From positions 204,233,962 to 204,297,961 of the forward strand of contig CM077644.1 of NCBI GenBank assembly GCA_039707465.1: a DNA stretch of 64,000 bases. Reading direction: 5' to 3'. The stretch is from Rhabdophis nuchalis (lineage: Eukaryota > Chordata > Lepidosauria > Squamata > Natricidae). Numbering within the stretch: position 1 is the first letter of the stretch; each line of letters starts with the position of its first letter. Below, piece by piece: positions 24,313 through 36,884 of this stretch. The notes under the pieces were generated by a model, which did not search any database, was not told the origin of the DNA, and saw only the letters and a list, made by a program, of their open reading frames with translations. The translations under genes and the position numbers were made by a program.

Positions 24313-24753
24313 CAGGGGTGTCAAACTCAAGGCCTGGGGGCTGAATCTGGCCTCTTGGATGCTTAGATCTGGCCCTTAGGGCCGCTCTGTAAACAGCAAA
24401 GGACTGGCCTGCAGTGCCTCTGCCAGCGAAAATGAAGCCCGGGAGGGCTTCACACGGCCTGATTGAGCTCTGTTTTCACTGGCAGAGGGGTGCAGGAGGC
24501 CATTGAAGCTGAAAGTGGAGCTTGTGAGGGCCACATGCAGCTCTCCCGAGCTCCATTTTCACTGGCAGAGGGGTGCAGGAGGCCATCAAAGCTGAAAATG
24601 GAGCTTGGGAAGTTGTTTTCACTGGCAGAGCACCCGCAATATGAGTGACATCAAATTGGCTACGCCCATCCTGGCCGCTACCCCCAATCCCCCCCCCCCA
24701 GGTGAAACAAAACCCTGATGCAGTCTTCAATGAAATCGAGTTTGACACCCTTG
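24313..24753. mobile_element. hAT-like element (caggggtgtcaaactc family)
   Basis: Inverted ends caggggtgtcaaactc and gagtttgacacccttg bracket 441 bases. An internal ctccattttcactggcagag motif occurs as direct repeats. Related copies are at 29766 and 32141. No target duplication is clear here. Confidence 0.75.
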
Positions 24754-25076
24754 CAATATAGAGGGTGGGTGCTGGAGATCCTAACATTCTGGATTCAGAT
24801 TAATAGCAAAAATCTACAAGGATAACTAGGGAGAGAGGAACCTCAGCTTTGTTTCTTATAGTTCCAGATAGGAATTTTAATTTGCATACGTAAAAAAAAA
24901 ACAATGTTTAAAAATAACCTCTGCTTTTTTGGGGGGGGGGGGGTTGGAAGCTTGGTGTCCCTGAAGCTTAAATAGTCCTATAATTCTTTCTGAAGTGTTT
25001 AATGATGTATGGCAAGTTAACTATACATTTTTCTTTGAAGGATGGAGAGCATGATCAATCCTCCTACATTCTAGAA

Positions 25077-25177
25077 CAGGGGTGGGCAAACTTTGCAACT
25101 TTTGCAGCTTTGCTGGCTGGAGAATTCTGGGAGCGGAAGTTCCTCAGACTTAAAGTTGCAAAGTTTGCCCACCCCTG
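25077..25177. mobile_element. Palindromic hAT MITE, perfect 8-bp duplication
   Basis: The 101-bp element starts caggggtgggcaaactttgc and ends with the inverted gcaaagtttgcccacccctg. It is flanked by ttctagaa on both sides (25069-25076 and 25178-25185). It is nearly self-complementary and has no coding capacity. Confidence 0.92.
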
Positions 25178-25977
25178 TTCTAGAAGGCTGAGCACAAGTC
25201 AATGATCCAATAATTTTGTTGAATCCAATAATCCAAAAATACTTTAAAAGCTAGTAATAGGGAATTGGATTCAGAAGACACTGGTTCTAATCTGTCCTCG
25301 GGAATGGAAGATGGAGGTTCAAGTTCATCTTCAATCGGATACCCCTTGAGTAAATCTGAACCCATCAATTATCTCTCAATCTAACCTGGGAAATGACTTA
25401 TCTCACAAGCATTTAATTGTGGGGAAAAGTAAAGGCTTTCTCTGTTTGCCACAGAACTGAAGCCAGGGAGATAATCCCACTGTTGGAAGAATTAGGTAAC
25501 ATGGTTTCTTCTATAAAGCAAAGTTTCAAGTAGTGAATTAGTGAAATGGTAGATGATAGCTGTCATGTACAAATAGCTATCCTGTTCTATGCTTTGATGC
25601 AAGCCCATTATAAAGAAGAAAAGAAATGGTTGAGACAGACCCTACATATGACTGAAGTTGTTAGCAGTCCAACTGGTATTTTTTTGAAATAACAAATTTA
25701 TCATCTGTTGTTAAATTTGAGACAGCATTTTTGCAACTACAGTGACGTGCCTGTTGATCCAGCTCTTGGTGTCATATCCCTCGGGTGTCACAGGACCTTG
25801 CTCAGAAGAACACCGTGTTTCAGGGCCGACCTTAAAGCAAAGTGCTGCTGAATGAGATGTTGTAGGAAACCTTGTACATAGTCCAGGCAGAAGAAGAACA
25901 GCAGCACCTATTTGTCTGTCAGAGATAATCCAATCTCTGAGGTCTTGGCCAGGGCATAATACCATATGCACAGACCT
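25178..25977. other. Unique sequence, nothing recognised
   Basis: No gene or repeat identified. Confidence 0.4.
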
Positions 25978-26207
25978 TCTATCCCACTTTTATTTTTCCA
26001 AATAACTCAAGGCAGCAAGCATTTCCAACACACCTTCCTGCTCTTATTTTCCCCATGACAGCAACCTTGTAAGGGGAGTTGGGCTGATAGACAGTGACTG
26101 CCCCAAGGTTACCCACCTGGCTTTCATGGCTAAGGTGGGACTGGAACTCATGTTCTCCCACTTTGTGGTCTGATGACATAATCACTAGACCAAACTGACT
26201 CTCTAAT
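25978..26207 (-). mobile_element. tRNA-derived squamate SINE, nearly complete
   Basis: On the minus strand the tRNA-like head agagtcagtttggtctagtg carries an A-box. A B-box-like gagttccagtccc follows. The body reads gaaagccaggtgggtaacct, then ttggggcagtcactgtc, and the tail ends ctgccttgagttatttggaa. This is the best copy of this family in the window. Confidence 0.8.
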
Positions 26208-26232
26208 ATATCTAATAATTATAGAAATAATA

Positions 26233-26330
26233 ATGTGATGCAATGCAATGCAATGCACTGCACTGCACTGCACTGCACTACACTACACTACACTACACTA
26301 CAGTACAATACAATACAATGCAATACAAAT
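26233..26330. repeat. Five-base satellite with ordered unit drift
   Basis: The array passes in order through (aatgc)n, (actgc)n, (actac)n and (aatac)n blocks, each several units long. Each block differs from its neighbour by one base. Confidence 0.95.
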
Positions 26331-27479
26331 ATTATTTCCTGAGGTATAGGGTGGACTGTTTCTTTGCAAAAGTTTAATTGATAACACATTTGACAAGAGG
26401 AAGAAGGAGGAGATTAGGGTTGTACATTTTTAGCCAGTTCTAACCCAATAAACAGAATTAGTCAGGAACCTGGAAATCTTCTATTAGCAATGTGTTTTTA
26501 AAAACATGAACAAACTTTCAAACATGCCAGCTTCACTGCCTCAGATTATAACTCAGGAAAACTGTTCTGTTTGATATTTTTGAATATGTTGCTCATCTCT
26601 AAATTTGCCTGCCCTGTTCCTGCTTTCTGTAAACAGTTTTATTTGTATTTTTGTAGTCCAATGCTACAAAACATTGATCAATCATTCTTTAAGAGTTAAG
26701 TCTGACAGCTGTCATATATTCTTAGTTCACTCTTGAGTAATACTATGGCAGCATCAATAGTATATGGGCCTTTATCAAAGGAAAAAAACTGTGATATCTT
26801 AAAAATGCAGAATCTCTTCAGTAGGATGTATTGCTATAAAGCAATGCATTCTGAGAATTGTCCCTTTTTTGAAGATTAACAATGTCCAGAGAACTCCACT
26901 TTGCGTTCTCTAGTTTCATTTTGAAATTTAATTTGATATTTGTTTTTCCTGTGTACTGATTCCTTGAATTTGGCCATTTTCCTTTGGTCTCAAGCCTCAG
27001 TGGGTGGATGCTGAGGGAAAAATTTATCCCTGTCAGTTTCCAAAGCAGATGTTTTTCTTCAACCAACAGTTTGTTGAGGCAACTATGCAACATGGAGACT
27101 TTTTCTCTTAAAGAGCAACATATTAAATAGTGCCTGTCTTTGCTCCACTGGAACTGCTGAGTAATCCTAACAGCCAGACTAAAGTTAATAATTATAGACA
27201 TTCAGACCAAACCTGGCCCTAGCTCTAAGTTTGTTCCATTTTTTCAGGAACAAGTTGAACTAGAGCTCATAAGAACAAAGAGAGTGGATAACAGTTATTT
27301 CCCTCTGCCAACCCTATGCAAAACCATGTTTTTTGATGTTTGTTTGTAGAGAATAGTACTTGGCATATACACGAGAAGGCCTCCAATGAGAAACGTTCAA
27401 GTCAAGTAATCTTAAACTAAATAACATGGGTTGTTTTTTCACGAAGAGGCAGTAATTAACTTTGTGTAGTTCCCTAATG
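26331..27479. other. Unique sequence, nothing recognised
   Basis: No gene or repeat identified. The 127-codon open frame on the minus strand here has no recognised motif. Confidence 0.4.
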
Positions 27480-27588
27480 CAGGGGTCTCCAACCTTTGCA
27501 ACTTTAAGTCTGAAGGACTTCAGCTGGCTGGAGAAGTCTGGGAGCTGAAGTCCTTCAGACTTAAAGTTGCAAAGGTTGGAGACCCCTG
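27480..27588. mobile_element. Palindromic hAT MITE with 46-bp perfect arms
   Basis: Arms 27480-27525 and 27543-27588 are exact reverse complements around a 17-base loop. Each begins caggggtctccaacctttgc. The copy is flanked by identical ccctaatg duplications at 27472-27479 and 27589-27596. Arm and duplication identity both point to a very recent insertion. Confidence 0.95.
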
Positions 27589-27721
27589 CCCTAATGCTTG
27601 AAGTGATGACTGATTATAGCCAGGTGCTGTCAATTCCTTACCTGACTTTTTTTTTAACATGCTTGATAAATGAAGCACACAGCAGTGATGTACAAACCTC
27701 TAGATTCTGCACTGTGAGGAA

Positions 27722-27761
27722 GCACATAAATGAGGAAGTATGCACATAAATGAGGAAGTAT
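27722..27761. repeat. 20-bp tandem duplication at an L2 5' junction
   Basis: Two exact copies of gcacataaatgaggaagtat sit directly before the truncated L2. It may be filler DNA made during insertion. Confidence 0.85.
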
Positions 27762-28300
27762 GCTGCCTGTGGCCTTTCGGGTGCGCTTCAAGGTGTTGAC
27801 TATCATCTTCAAAGCGCTCCATGGCACGGGACCTAGGTATCTTCGGGATCGCATCCTGCCCCATACATCCCTTCGGCCGATTCACTCCCACAGAGAGGGA
27901 CTTCTCCGGGTGCCGTCCACTAGGCAATGCCAGCGGGCGACGCCCAGGGGAAGGGTCTTCTCTGTGGAGGGCCCAACTCTCTGGAACGACTTACCCCCGA
28001 ACTGAGAACAATCACGGATCTCCGCTCCTTCCGCCAGAACCTTAAAACTTATTTTTTTCAACAGGCCGGCCTGACCTAACTCACACCACCTAGCCCATAG
28101 TCTGCAGTTAAATTGTTTTAAATTTGTTTTAGGGATATTGTTTTAATGTATTTAAATTTTTAGCACAGGGATATTAATTTAATTTGGTTTTATATTTTGT
28201 ATATTGTTGTTTTTTAAAATTGCCTGTGCACCGCCCCGAGTCCCTTTTGGGAAAGGGTGCGGTATATAAATCAAATAAACTATAACTATAACTATAACTA
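27762..28300 (+). mobile_element. 5'-truncated L2 LINE, C-terminal fragment
   Basis: The copy begins within the HWLPVAFR block (gctgcctgtggcctttcggg). It keeps about 80 codons (ALHGTGPRYLRDRILPHTSL through FSVEGPTLWNDLPP), then a frameshift at about 28000, and finishes with the 3' stem gtgcaccgccccgagtccct and an (ACTATA)n-like tail at 28277-28300. Confidence 0.92.
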
Positions 28301-29765
28301 TCTGGCTGCTGTTACAGAAACATCATCTATAAGCAGTGCAGAGGCATATGGTGCAATTCTGCAGAACAGAGGGAGGCTAAATCTTAAAGCACCAGTGATG
28401 GGGTTAATCTGATTTCCTTTCTTTCACGAATCCGCTGCAGGCATCTTTCTTGGTAGATGAAGCAGATTCTCTGGAAAATAAAAGCCCAGATCCATCAAGA
28501 GACATAACACACAGCCTTCCTAATGCCAGGGACATTAACATCTATTGTCAGTCAAAAGATGGATGTTTGCTGAGTTCCCAGGAACCCCAATTCTGTTCAC
28601 CTACAGCAAAAGTCTCCAACCAGTTTCCAAGAACAGCCTCAGATAGCAGCCCCCCATAATGTTCCTTTTTCCTGGTGTGTGGTAGGCACAAATTGTCTAT
28701 GGCCATGCAGATCCCATGGGCACTTTTATCTACCGTAATTCTATCTATTCTGTTCAAAACCCCATGGTCTTTAGCTGTGATCACCATTGGTGCTAAAATA
28801 CAAATTTGTTATATGAAGAAGAATTTCCTTTGAAGCACACAAAGGACATGATTCACCCGTTCACTTATGTAAGGGATAGGTAATCTTTTGGTGATTAGCA
28901 ACATTGCTTGACGAGTATTTCAGGTAAAGAGTTTGCAAGTAGGGAAGTGGTAATGCAAAGCTGAAGAGACTGTGATTTTCAATCCTCCCTCCCTTCCCCC
29001 CTTGGTTGTGGGAGGAGTTTTCTGTTTTGCTTTTTTTTTACATCATGTCAAACTTGTTCAACACTTAAACTACTGTTGTTTGAGGTTTCCTGCATTATAA
29101 TAGCAGGAAACCAAACTTTTCAGAGGGTCGTGTGGCCCCAGTCCAATTTACATTTCCAGCTTAGGCTTATGAAAGACCATATGTTAATATTTCCTGAAGA
29201 TTTTCTTCTGAGGGCTGCCAGCTAGAGATATGTACACAAGTGCAAAACAAATATCTCTTAGACGAACTATTTTGTGTGTTTTTTAATTGAAAAGTAGTAT
29301 AAAAATAATCTTATGTAAATGAATGTCACAGAATTAACAGGAAATAGGCATATCCATCTGCCTCTTCACCGGAAAATAAAAGGAACACTAATAGCAATAA
29401 CTGCAGAAGTTGCTCCCAACAGATAAGGGCAGATTTTCCCCCCCATCAAACATACAGAATGAAGGCTTCTTGCTATGGCTCTCAAGTAGAAAGCTTAAAG
29501 AAGATGTGGTGATCCTTCAGGTCCACTCAAGTTGCATAAAAGTACCTTGGGTGAGTTTTATTCAATTCCACGCTAGTGCCACCTTGACGAAGGGAAGTTG
29601 TGTCCATGGACTAACATGCAAGCTTTAAAAGGACCTGAAAATGTAATTGTTTCACATGCTATTATAGAGACCACAGATACAATATGGCCATTTTCAAGGG
29701 ATAATAAGAGTTTGAATGTAACACATCTGGAAGACTTTGGGTTTTAGATTGTCAGCTTGATCTAA
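28301..29765. other. Unique intergenic sequence
   Basis: No gene or repeat recognised. Confidence 0.4.
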
Positions 29766-30151
29766 ACCAGGGGTGTCAAACACACGTTTTCATGGTGGTG
29801 TCACTGGATGTATAGGGACTTTTTTCATTCGCTAAACTGGGCGTGGTCATGGCCAATGGGTGACAGGGGTGTGATTCTACCAGTTTAAAAACTGGTTCGT
29901 TTTGCGCATGTGCCTGACAAACACTGTGTGTGTGCGCAGTTTACAGAGAAATCACCTTCCGCAGGAGGAAAACAGCTAAGGCGTGGCAACAGCTGCCATG
30001 CCTATCAGCTGGGTTTCAGAAAAACGAATATAGGTGAGTATAGCTCAGGGACGGCAGGCGGGCCCAGCTGAAAGTCAGAGCAAACCAGTTCACTCCCAGC
30101 TGATAGTCGGAGCTACCGGTTTTGGCCCATGGGCCATGAGTTTGACAGCTT
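29766..30151. mobile_element. hAT-like element with 8-bp duplication
   Basis: The ends accaggggtgtcaaac and gagtttgacagct are imperfectly inverted. The octamer tgatctaa flanks both sides (29758-29765 and 30152-30159). Internal text includes an accagtttaaaaactggttc palindrome of the ccggttc family, suggesting a composite. Confidence 0.8.
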
Positions 30152-30159
30152 TGATCTAA

Positions 30160-31532
30160 GCAGATGTATAAATAATTGGAATCAACGTCTTCGTCCTTCC
30201 TGGTCTTGTAGCTGCTTCTCCTTGTTGCCACTGTTTTATGACTTGCCACTTCGAATTTTACCTCAAATGTGTGTTTGATTAGAAATCTAGAAGTATTGCA
30301 AATGCCTCCTGTTTACTTGGAAAATGTCACCGAAAGCTATGTGTATAACAATTATAGTGTTGAGCTATTGTGTTGTAAACAGTCAAGATTTCCAGTGATT
30401 TGGTTGACTTTGATCTTCATAAAACTCTCTGGATTATTTGTTATGCATACCTGAAATATGATTGCATAAACTTTTTATTAAATTTAATAAAATATATTTA
30501 AAAATATCCCCTGAGGATTCTTTGGAGAAATATTTGTTTTTGAGAAAACCAGGAGCAGAAGGCACCACAAAATCTACTCATACGACAATGTTTTATTGTG
30601 GATTTTTTCCCTATTAGGTTCATGACCCAACATTTTGTAGTGCTGTTATGTAATTCTTTCTTTGTTCTTTATGTCTTTAAACAGCTCGTGGCATTTTAGT
30701 ATAGCAGGAAATCAATTTTTACTTGATGGATCGACTCATTTAAGGAGGCGAGAGAAATTAAAAGCTGACTGCCAGCTATTCAGCAAATCTTGGGCAAAAG
30801 TACCAGTGTATACTACATGCAGTAACACACTCCTACCAGGGGTAAAGCCTTCGTGATCTTTTAACCAATGCAATTGTGCACCATGACAAAATATCAGAGC
30901 AGTTTGTTCTCTATGTTTTGACTGAAAATGATATCGGGGTTTGTTGTTGTTAATAATAATGGTTGAGTTCATGTTGTAGCATGAATTTCAGGCCACTGAA
31001 CTATCTGAGCCAATGTTCCTTTCATAGCTATTGAGTAAGAGAATTGGATTGTGTCAAAATTTTCCACCAGAACAAAAGTTTGTGTAAAGGTCTTTTAAGG
31101 GACAGAGGAGCCCTAGACACATTGACAAATGCCAAATTCAATCTGATTGCATAGAAGGTCTAGGTCATTGAAGCTATTTCATACAGAAGAGAAATTTTCA
31201 AGTACATGCAAATTGCAAGTGGATTTCATTATCTCCTCTCCCCCCCCCCCCCCATAAGGGCTGATCATTGCTTGTACACATGACAGGACAAGGAATATCA
31301 GCAATATTACGTTGACTATGGCACAAAGTTCTTGCTATACTTGTCTGATTGTACAGGCAGTACTCTTAATTTATGGCTCACGATGACAGTGCTAAAACAG
31401 CTTTCCAAGGGTCTGACATCTGGATAAAGCTTTGCCAGCCAATGCCAAAGAACAATTGGGGATAGTACATACAGCCTTTCTCTCCCTCTCCCTCCCTCCC
31501 CTCTCTTGCATGGGGCAATCAGCAGAACATTA
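30160..31532. other. Unique sequence with a poly-C tract
   Basis: A C-run lies at 31240-31253. Nothing else is recognised. Confidence 0.4.
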
Positions 31533-31910
31533 CAAGTAGTCCTTGACTTACAACAGTTTATCTGGTGACCATTCAACGTTACAACAGCAATACAACAGTG
31601 ACATGACCATTTTCTAGTTTGAAGCATCCCTATGTTCAGGTGATCAAAATTCAGATGCAACTAGTTCATACTTATGACCACTGCTGTGTCCCAAGGTCAT
31701 GCGATTCCCTTTTGCGACCTTCTGACAAGCAAAGTCATTGGGGAAGCTAGATTCACTTAACAACCGTGTGACTAACTTAACAACTGCAACGATTCACTTA
31801 ACAACTGCAGCAAGGAAGGTCGCAACAGGGGGAAATCTCACTTAACACACGTCTCACTTAACAACATAAATTTGAGGTTCAGTTGTGGTTGTAAGTCGAG
31901 GACAACCTGT
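31533..31910. mobile_element. Tc1/mariner-type MITE (gtagtcctcgacttac family)
   Basis: The element is flanked by TA. Its left end caagtagtccttgacttac matches the inverted right end gtaagtcgaggacaacctg. Several cacttaacaac and aacaactgca repeats are inside. This is a non-coding squamate repeat. A fragment of it also occurs inside the element at 53583-54820. Confidence 0.85.
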
Positions 31911-32140
31911 ATTATATCAATGTCTCAGGATGTGTATCATGGTAGTAGAGAAGCAGAAATGGAAAGGAATAGAGGGATCTGCATATAGTTGAAACAGCTA
32001 CACTCAGAATAGAAGCAGACCAGGGACAATAGCTGGAATGGGGGCCCTGCAAGGAAAGAGGTGAGAATAGTTGAGCTTCAGATTTTCTAAAATGTGCCCT
32101 CACCGCTTTGGCTTTAGGTCTGTAGGAGAACATATTAGAG

Positions 32141-32469
32141 TAAGGGTGTCAAACTCGATTTCATGGAGGTCATGTGACCTTGGGAGGCCAGGGTGGGCAC
32201 GGCCAGGATGACATCACTTATGTTGGGGCTGTGGTGGCCGAAGTGTTCTGCCAGTGAAAACAGGCTACTAAGCTCCATTTTCAACTGGGACCCTCTGCCA
32301 GTGAAAATGGAGCTCAGGAGGGCCATGTGGGGCTCCCCCAAGCTCCATTTTCACTGACAGAAGCACCATGGGCTGCGCCCCTTCACTATTTCCAGGGTGG
32401 CTCCACAGGCCAGATCTAAGTAACCTGCAGGCTGGCTCTGGCTCCTGGGCCTTGAGTTTGACATCCCAG
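32141..32469. mobile_element. hAT-like element with perfect 8-bp duplication
   Basis: The octamer tattagag flanks both ends (32133-32140 and 32470-32477). The ends taagggtgtcaaactcg and ttgagtttgacatccc are inverted. Internal ctccattttcac/ctgccagtgaaaatggag phrases match the copy at 24313. Confidence 0.9.
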
Positions 32470-32477
32470 TATTAGAG

Positions 32478-33984
32478 GGTAACTAACTTTCCCTGGTCCA
32501 GCAGGCAACATTTTTAAAGCAGGACATTTGAGGAAAATACTACCAACACCACTGGCAGGCTGGCAGTTGCTTGCTCCTCCTTAACATGGGAATATTGATC
32601 TCTCAAGCCCCTGGAAGTTAAGGCTTGAACTTTAATAAAAACACTTTATTCTTGAAGACTCTGTAGGTGATTGCAGCAATTTGGAGAGATTGATGGATCT
32701 ACCCAAGGTTCGTTTTTTTTTTCCAGGTGTGTGTGTGTGATAGGATTATCAGTCTCCCAGATCAACAGACCTGTTCCCCCGTCCGTCACCAAATCCAGAT
32801 GACTGTTCAGTAGAGCATACAAAGATAATGACCATGAGGTGTGGGATTTTACCCACTTCCCAACCATGCCCCACCACACCATTGAAGGAGCAATTGGTGG
32901 TTATTTTTCTTGCATCTAGGGATTGAATAGGAGAGGAAAGAAAATTAGGGCATTCACCAATTGTTGTCCTGAATCTCCACTTATTACATGTGTAAGGACA
33001 ATGCCACTCCCTGGCCTCCTTATTGTGTATCTAAAGATCGGCCATGGGAGCAGTGCAAATTAGGTTGACCTACTTTTCTCTGCCTCAAGGATGGGAGGAA
33101 TACACGTTAACATGTCTGTGGGGGAAGTGCCCAAAGTGTGAAAAGCAGCGAACAAAAGAAAATAAAGGCCACGTATAACAAAAAAGCAAAGGGAAACTAA
33201 CTAAACCCAGTTTATATCAATGCCATTCACTGTACTTCTCCCTAACTTCTAGTCGCCTTGCTTCCACCCTGTCTGCATAGGGATTCAGATATTGCCTTTT
33301 CTCTTTAGACATATGACCCTTTGTTGTTTGATGATCTCATCAACTCAATCCAAACAGATTTTCTTGGTTTTTCTCTGAATCTTTCCCACTCTTTTTTCAT
33401 ACAGTTGTTTTGCAATTTAATTCTAATTACTTATCTTTTTTTATGTGACCAAGGTACCTGAGAACACTTCTTTTGTAATAGTTACTCACTTTAATATTTG
33501 TTACACATTCATTCATTCATTACTATTCATTCTTGACTCTATGTCATCATTTACTACATAAACATACTCTAAGTATGCCAGTTCAATTGCAGAAACACTT
33601 TCCTGTATAGAACCATTTCTAACCAATACGGAAATGCATTTAGATCAGGGGCTTTGCTTACCATCCTTGCTTGTCACAATGTATGATCGATGAAGAGCTT
33701 GAGAATAACTCTACTCTCCTCGAGTTCTAAGCTACACTTTTTACTCCTGTCTTAATTCATACTGGGAGATGTGTTTTCAAATTGTCTCTGGGGTTAGCAT
33801 CTCTGCATGTGAGTTTCTGATTATAATATGTTCGCTCTTGGTTGGAATGTAAAATAATACTTTGTTGTGGGCAAAGGGGAAAAAAAGGAAAACAAAGCAA
33901 ACATTTATAGGAATAAAATAAATTGAAGCTTAAGAACCATCAAATATTTCCTGGTCAAGCACACTTAATAAACACACCATCTCC
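32478..33984. other. Unique sequence downstream of ADGRV1
   Basis: No coding exon or recognised repeat is found. Confidence 0.4.
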
Positions 33985-33989
33985 ATCAA

Positions 33990-34262
33990 ACTGATTATAT
34001 AATTTTTTATTAAGACAGAAATACACATAGGAGTTAATTTTAAAAATTAGTTGACTTGATAGAATAATTCATCTAAATTAATGGCTTAAAACATGTAAAA
34101 AATTAGAAGGTTATTTCGTTTAAAAAAACAAAACTTGTTAATCATATAATTCACAGCATTCTGTTACAGAACTATATGTAGTGAGATTCTTTAGTTGTTG
34201 TTCAAAGAAAACACATGTATAAAAAGCAGAATGCAGTACAGCAAGTTAAAAAGATGAAATAA
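33990..34262 (-). other. ADGRV1: ADGRV1 3' untranslated region (predicted)
   Basis: The sequence follows the stop codon at 34263-34265. It runs to an AATAAA signal and an expected cleavage point about 15-20 bases further on, giving a short UTR of roughly 270 bases. The end position is inferred, not observed. Confidence 0.65.
34006..34011 (-). terminator. ADGRV1: Polyadenylation signal AATAAA for ADGRV1
   Basis: A canonical AATAAA lies on the minus strand 252 bases past the stop codon. It is followed about 25-45 bases later by GT-rich text (ggtgtgtttattaagtgtg), a typical downstream element. Confidence 0.7.
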
Positions 34263-34381
34263 TTAGAGATGAGTGTCTGCTATAGGTATTCTTCTAAGTT
34301 CAACAATTTGGGAATTAGCTATTGTACTTCCATCCAGGCTGCCATGACATGATTCAGTGTCACTAATGTTGAGGCCAGCAC
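34263..34381 (-). CDS. ADGRV1: ADGRV1 terminal coding exon (PDZ ligand DTHL)
   Basis: ADGRV1 is a giant adhesion GPCR of stereocilia ankle links and photoreceptor connecting cilia. This exon encodes the last 39 codons, ending in [16 protein letters not shown] and TAA at 34263-34265. The C-terminal DTHL is a class I PDZ ligand, known to bind whirlin, PDZD7 and harmonin in the Usher type 2 complex. The acceptor is tgtgtttcag; the first two bases complete a glycine codon begun in the upstream exon. Reading [10 protein letters not shown] matches the conserved tail of vertebrate orthologs. It appears intact. Confidence 0.95.
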
Positions 34382-34925
34382 CTGAAACACAAAAAGGAAA
34401 ACAGAATATTTGGGAGATTTGAAAATGAGACCATATCTTCCACAAAATACGCTTATCTGATTCTGATGATGGCATCAGATTTCCTATTCTTGGTGGTTTA
34501 ATCATTCTGGCTGGATTTAATGACATGTTATTCAAAATTCAGTCATATCAAAATTATGCGGCTGGGGCTTATAAAAGCTTAAACTCTTGTTAAAATTAAT
34601 ACAGAAGATTCCTCCAATTTAAAGCATCTTGGGCCATAATAAACTGTTTCTAGTTCACATCTGAATCATCATTCTTTCTTAACTATAATTTAACGTACTG
34701 AATTTTTAATTCACAAACCACAGTTACAAATATCACATTAAGTACTGTGATTTTACATATTTAATTTTACTACTGCAACATTGTCTTCATTATATTTAAA
34801 GATGTAAGCTGACTATATTAGGGGTAAGGTTTGCAAATCTCCAGAACACTGTTAGATATTTTAATATTTTTTACTCGTCATTAAGATTTTATAGTTTAAC
34901 TCCAGTCTTAAGTTATATGAATGTT

Positions 34926-34945
34926 CTCCCTCCCCCCCCCCCCCC

Positions 34946-34980
<35 letters not shown>
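34926..34980. repeat. Poly-C, CT and AC compound tract
   Basis: A run of C is followed by (CT)n and then (AC)n within one 55-base block in the ADGRV1 intron. Confidence 0.9.
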
Positions 34981-36884
34981 TGTATTCTATTTCTTCATGT
35001 AACCTCTATGCTTCATGTTCCTTAAGAGTCATTTTTGTATGCTTTCATGAAACTGTATGTTTTTAAGAGTCTATACATTATTAAATATACACGTAGATCT
35101 TCAAGGTGTGGAAAGAAACTAAGCATGGTGGTTGCTTCTTTGGTTTTTTTCCGTGCACCTCACCAATCGCTAGTGGAGTGCCCCAGAAAGATACATGATG
35201 AGGGACAAGACCTCCATCAATGACATCACAGTTTACAATTATGCTACTTTAGAAAGCTGACCTAACTCTGTACTAGGTGGGCAGATTTCTTGAACCATCA
35301 TTCATCAAGATGGGTAGGCTTATCAGTGTCATTCATTCATATGTTCTCCATAAAGGTACAGTTCTTCTTGCATAGCTTTTTAGGACGATGGAATAAGCAT
35401 TTTTAGCATAGACTGAATTCTTCGTGAACAAAAAAAGGTGAAAAAGTTTCTCTTCCCCACTCCCACATTATCTCTTCTTCTACTGACACCAACGGATTGC
35501 TTTGCCTGGGTGAACATACTATGCTTTTGGTCTTAGGACGAGTAAATAAAACATTTAAAAACTGCCCAACCCCTACTTAGACATTTCAAGACTTGCAAAT
35601 CCTATTTAGGCAGAAGCGCATGCAAGCATAATTAAACATGGTAATGTCAAAAGAGATTAATTCCAGACATCACTTGCCAGTAAAACCAGCTACAAATGAG
35701 CAAGGGCTGCAAAGATTCAATGGACTGGGCAAAATTATTTCTGCTGCAAATGCATTGGTTTCAAAGGAGCTGTACCAGCAATAAACCTGGCTCACTGCAT
35801 TTGGAATATGCTATGTTTGCAGGAATGTTACCACTTTTTTAAACCAGCAATTAATAAAACACACAAGCAGAAAATGTGGCATATTAAGTTGCTTTGTTAT
35901 ACATGAACAGGGATTATTTGTCTATTTTGAATTCTATGACACAGCAGATGACATAACCAAATTACAATATTCTCCATCCAATCAAATGACTTACATACGC
36001 TTTACAAGATGGGCTCCTACAGCTATCATTAGGCAAGCAATGTTCCTGTTTTGAATCCTTTTCTTCTTCACAGTAGTTTAGTGGGAAGGAAAAAAATAAT
36101 TGGTGATGGAAGACTAAAATGGAAGATAATGAAATCTGGGTGTCTTCTACAAATTTGTCAGTGAGGGGGGTTTGATCAGGATAGGTTCCAAACAGTAGTT
36201 TGAGGATAGAAGGTAGAAGTTCTGAACCAGCGAACTAACTTCTAATTTCTAAAATCAAGTATCTCTGCACACAAATATTTCCTAGAACATAGGTTCCTTC
36301 TGTTCCTTGACTCATTTTTAAGATTAAAAAAACAACAGACAAAGCCAAATGGATTGACCTGCCATTTCCTATTTTACACATGTGTGGTTTTGTTGTGTTG
36401 CTGATTGTTTAAACAAATGGCCTATTAAGTTTATTGCTTTGTTAAAATCCAAATTATAACATGATTATACTTTTTCATGCCATGAATGAATTCTTAAGGA
36501 TTTGATACTCTTTTTTGTTTGAATAAAACTAAAGTCCTCTATGGAAGAACAACTTAAAACTGTATAGACCAGTTGAGCTTTTATCTAGAAGTGTTTACCA
36601 CAAGATAGTTAAGAGTTCTTAGGGGCAGCATGTTCTCAAATTCAAACAATGAGGCTCTGTAAGACTGGGACTTTTGAGCAAACATTGCCTGTATATTTTC
36701 AGCATTAATGTTAAAGTTGGTCTCTCATGTGTCTTTTGAGCCACATTGAGCCTCAATTGAGCCCAACTTGCATTCAAAAAAGAAAACTCTGAGATATACG
36801 GTATGTTTAACATTGCTTTCCAGTCTAACCAGCAATTATAAATCTGAAGTAAGTTTACAATCTTTTGGGCTTGCAAAATCTTAA

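Noticed and set aside
26818..27201. 127-codon minus-strand frame
   Set aside because: No recognisable domain or splice context; composition fits chance in AT-rich DNA.
29410..29628. 72-codon plus-strand frame in unique DNA
   Set aside because: No motif, no splice context and chance length.
31316..31660. 114-codon minus-strand frame
   Set aside because: It crosses the left end of a TA-flanked MITE, so it is a chance frame.
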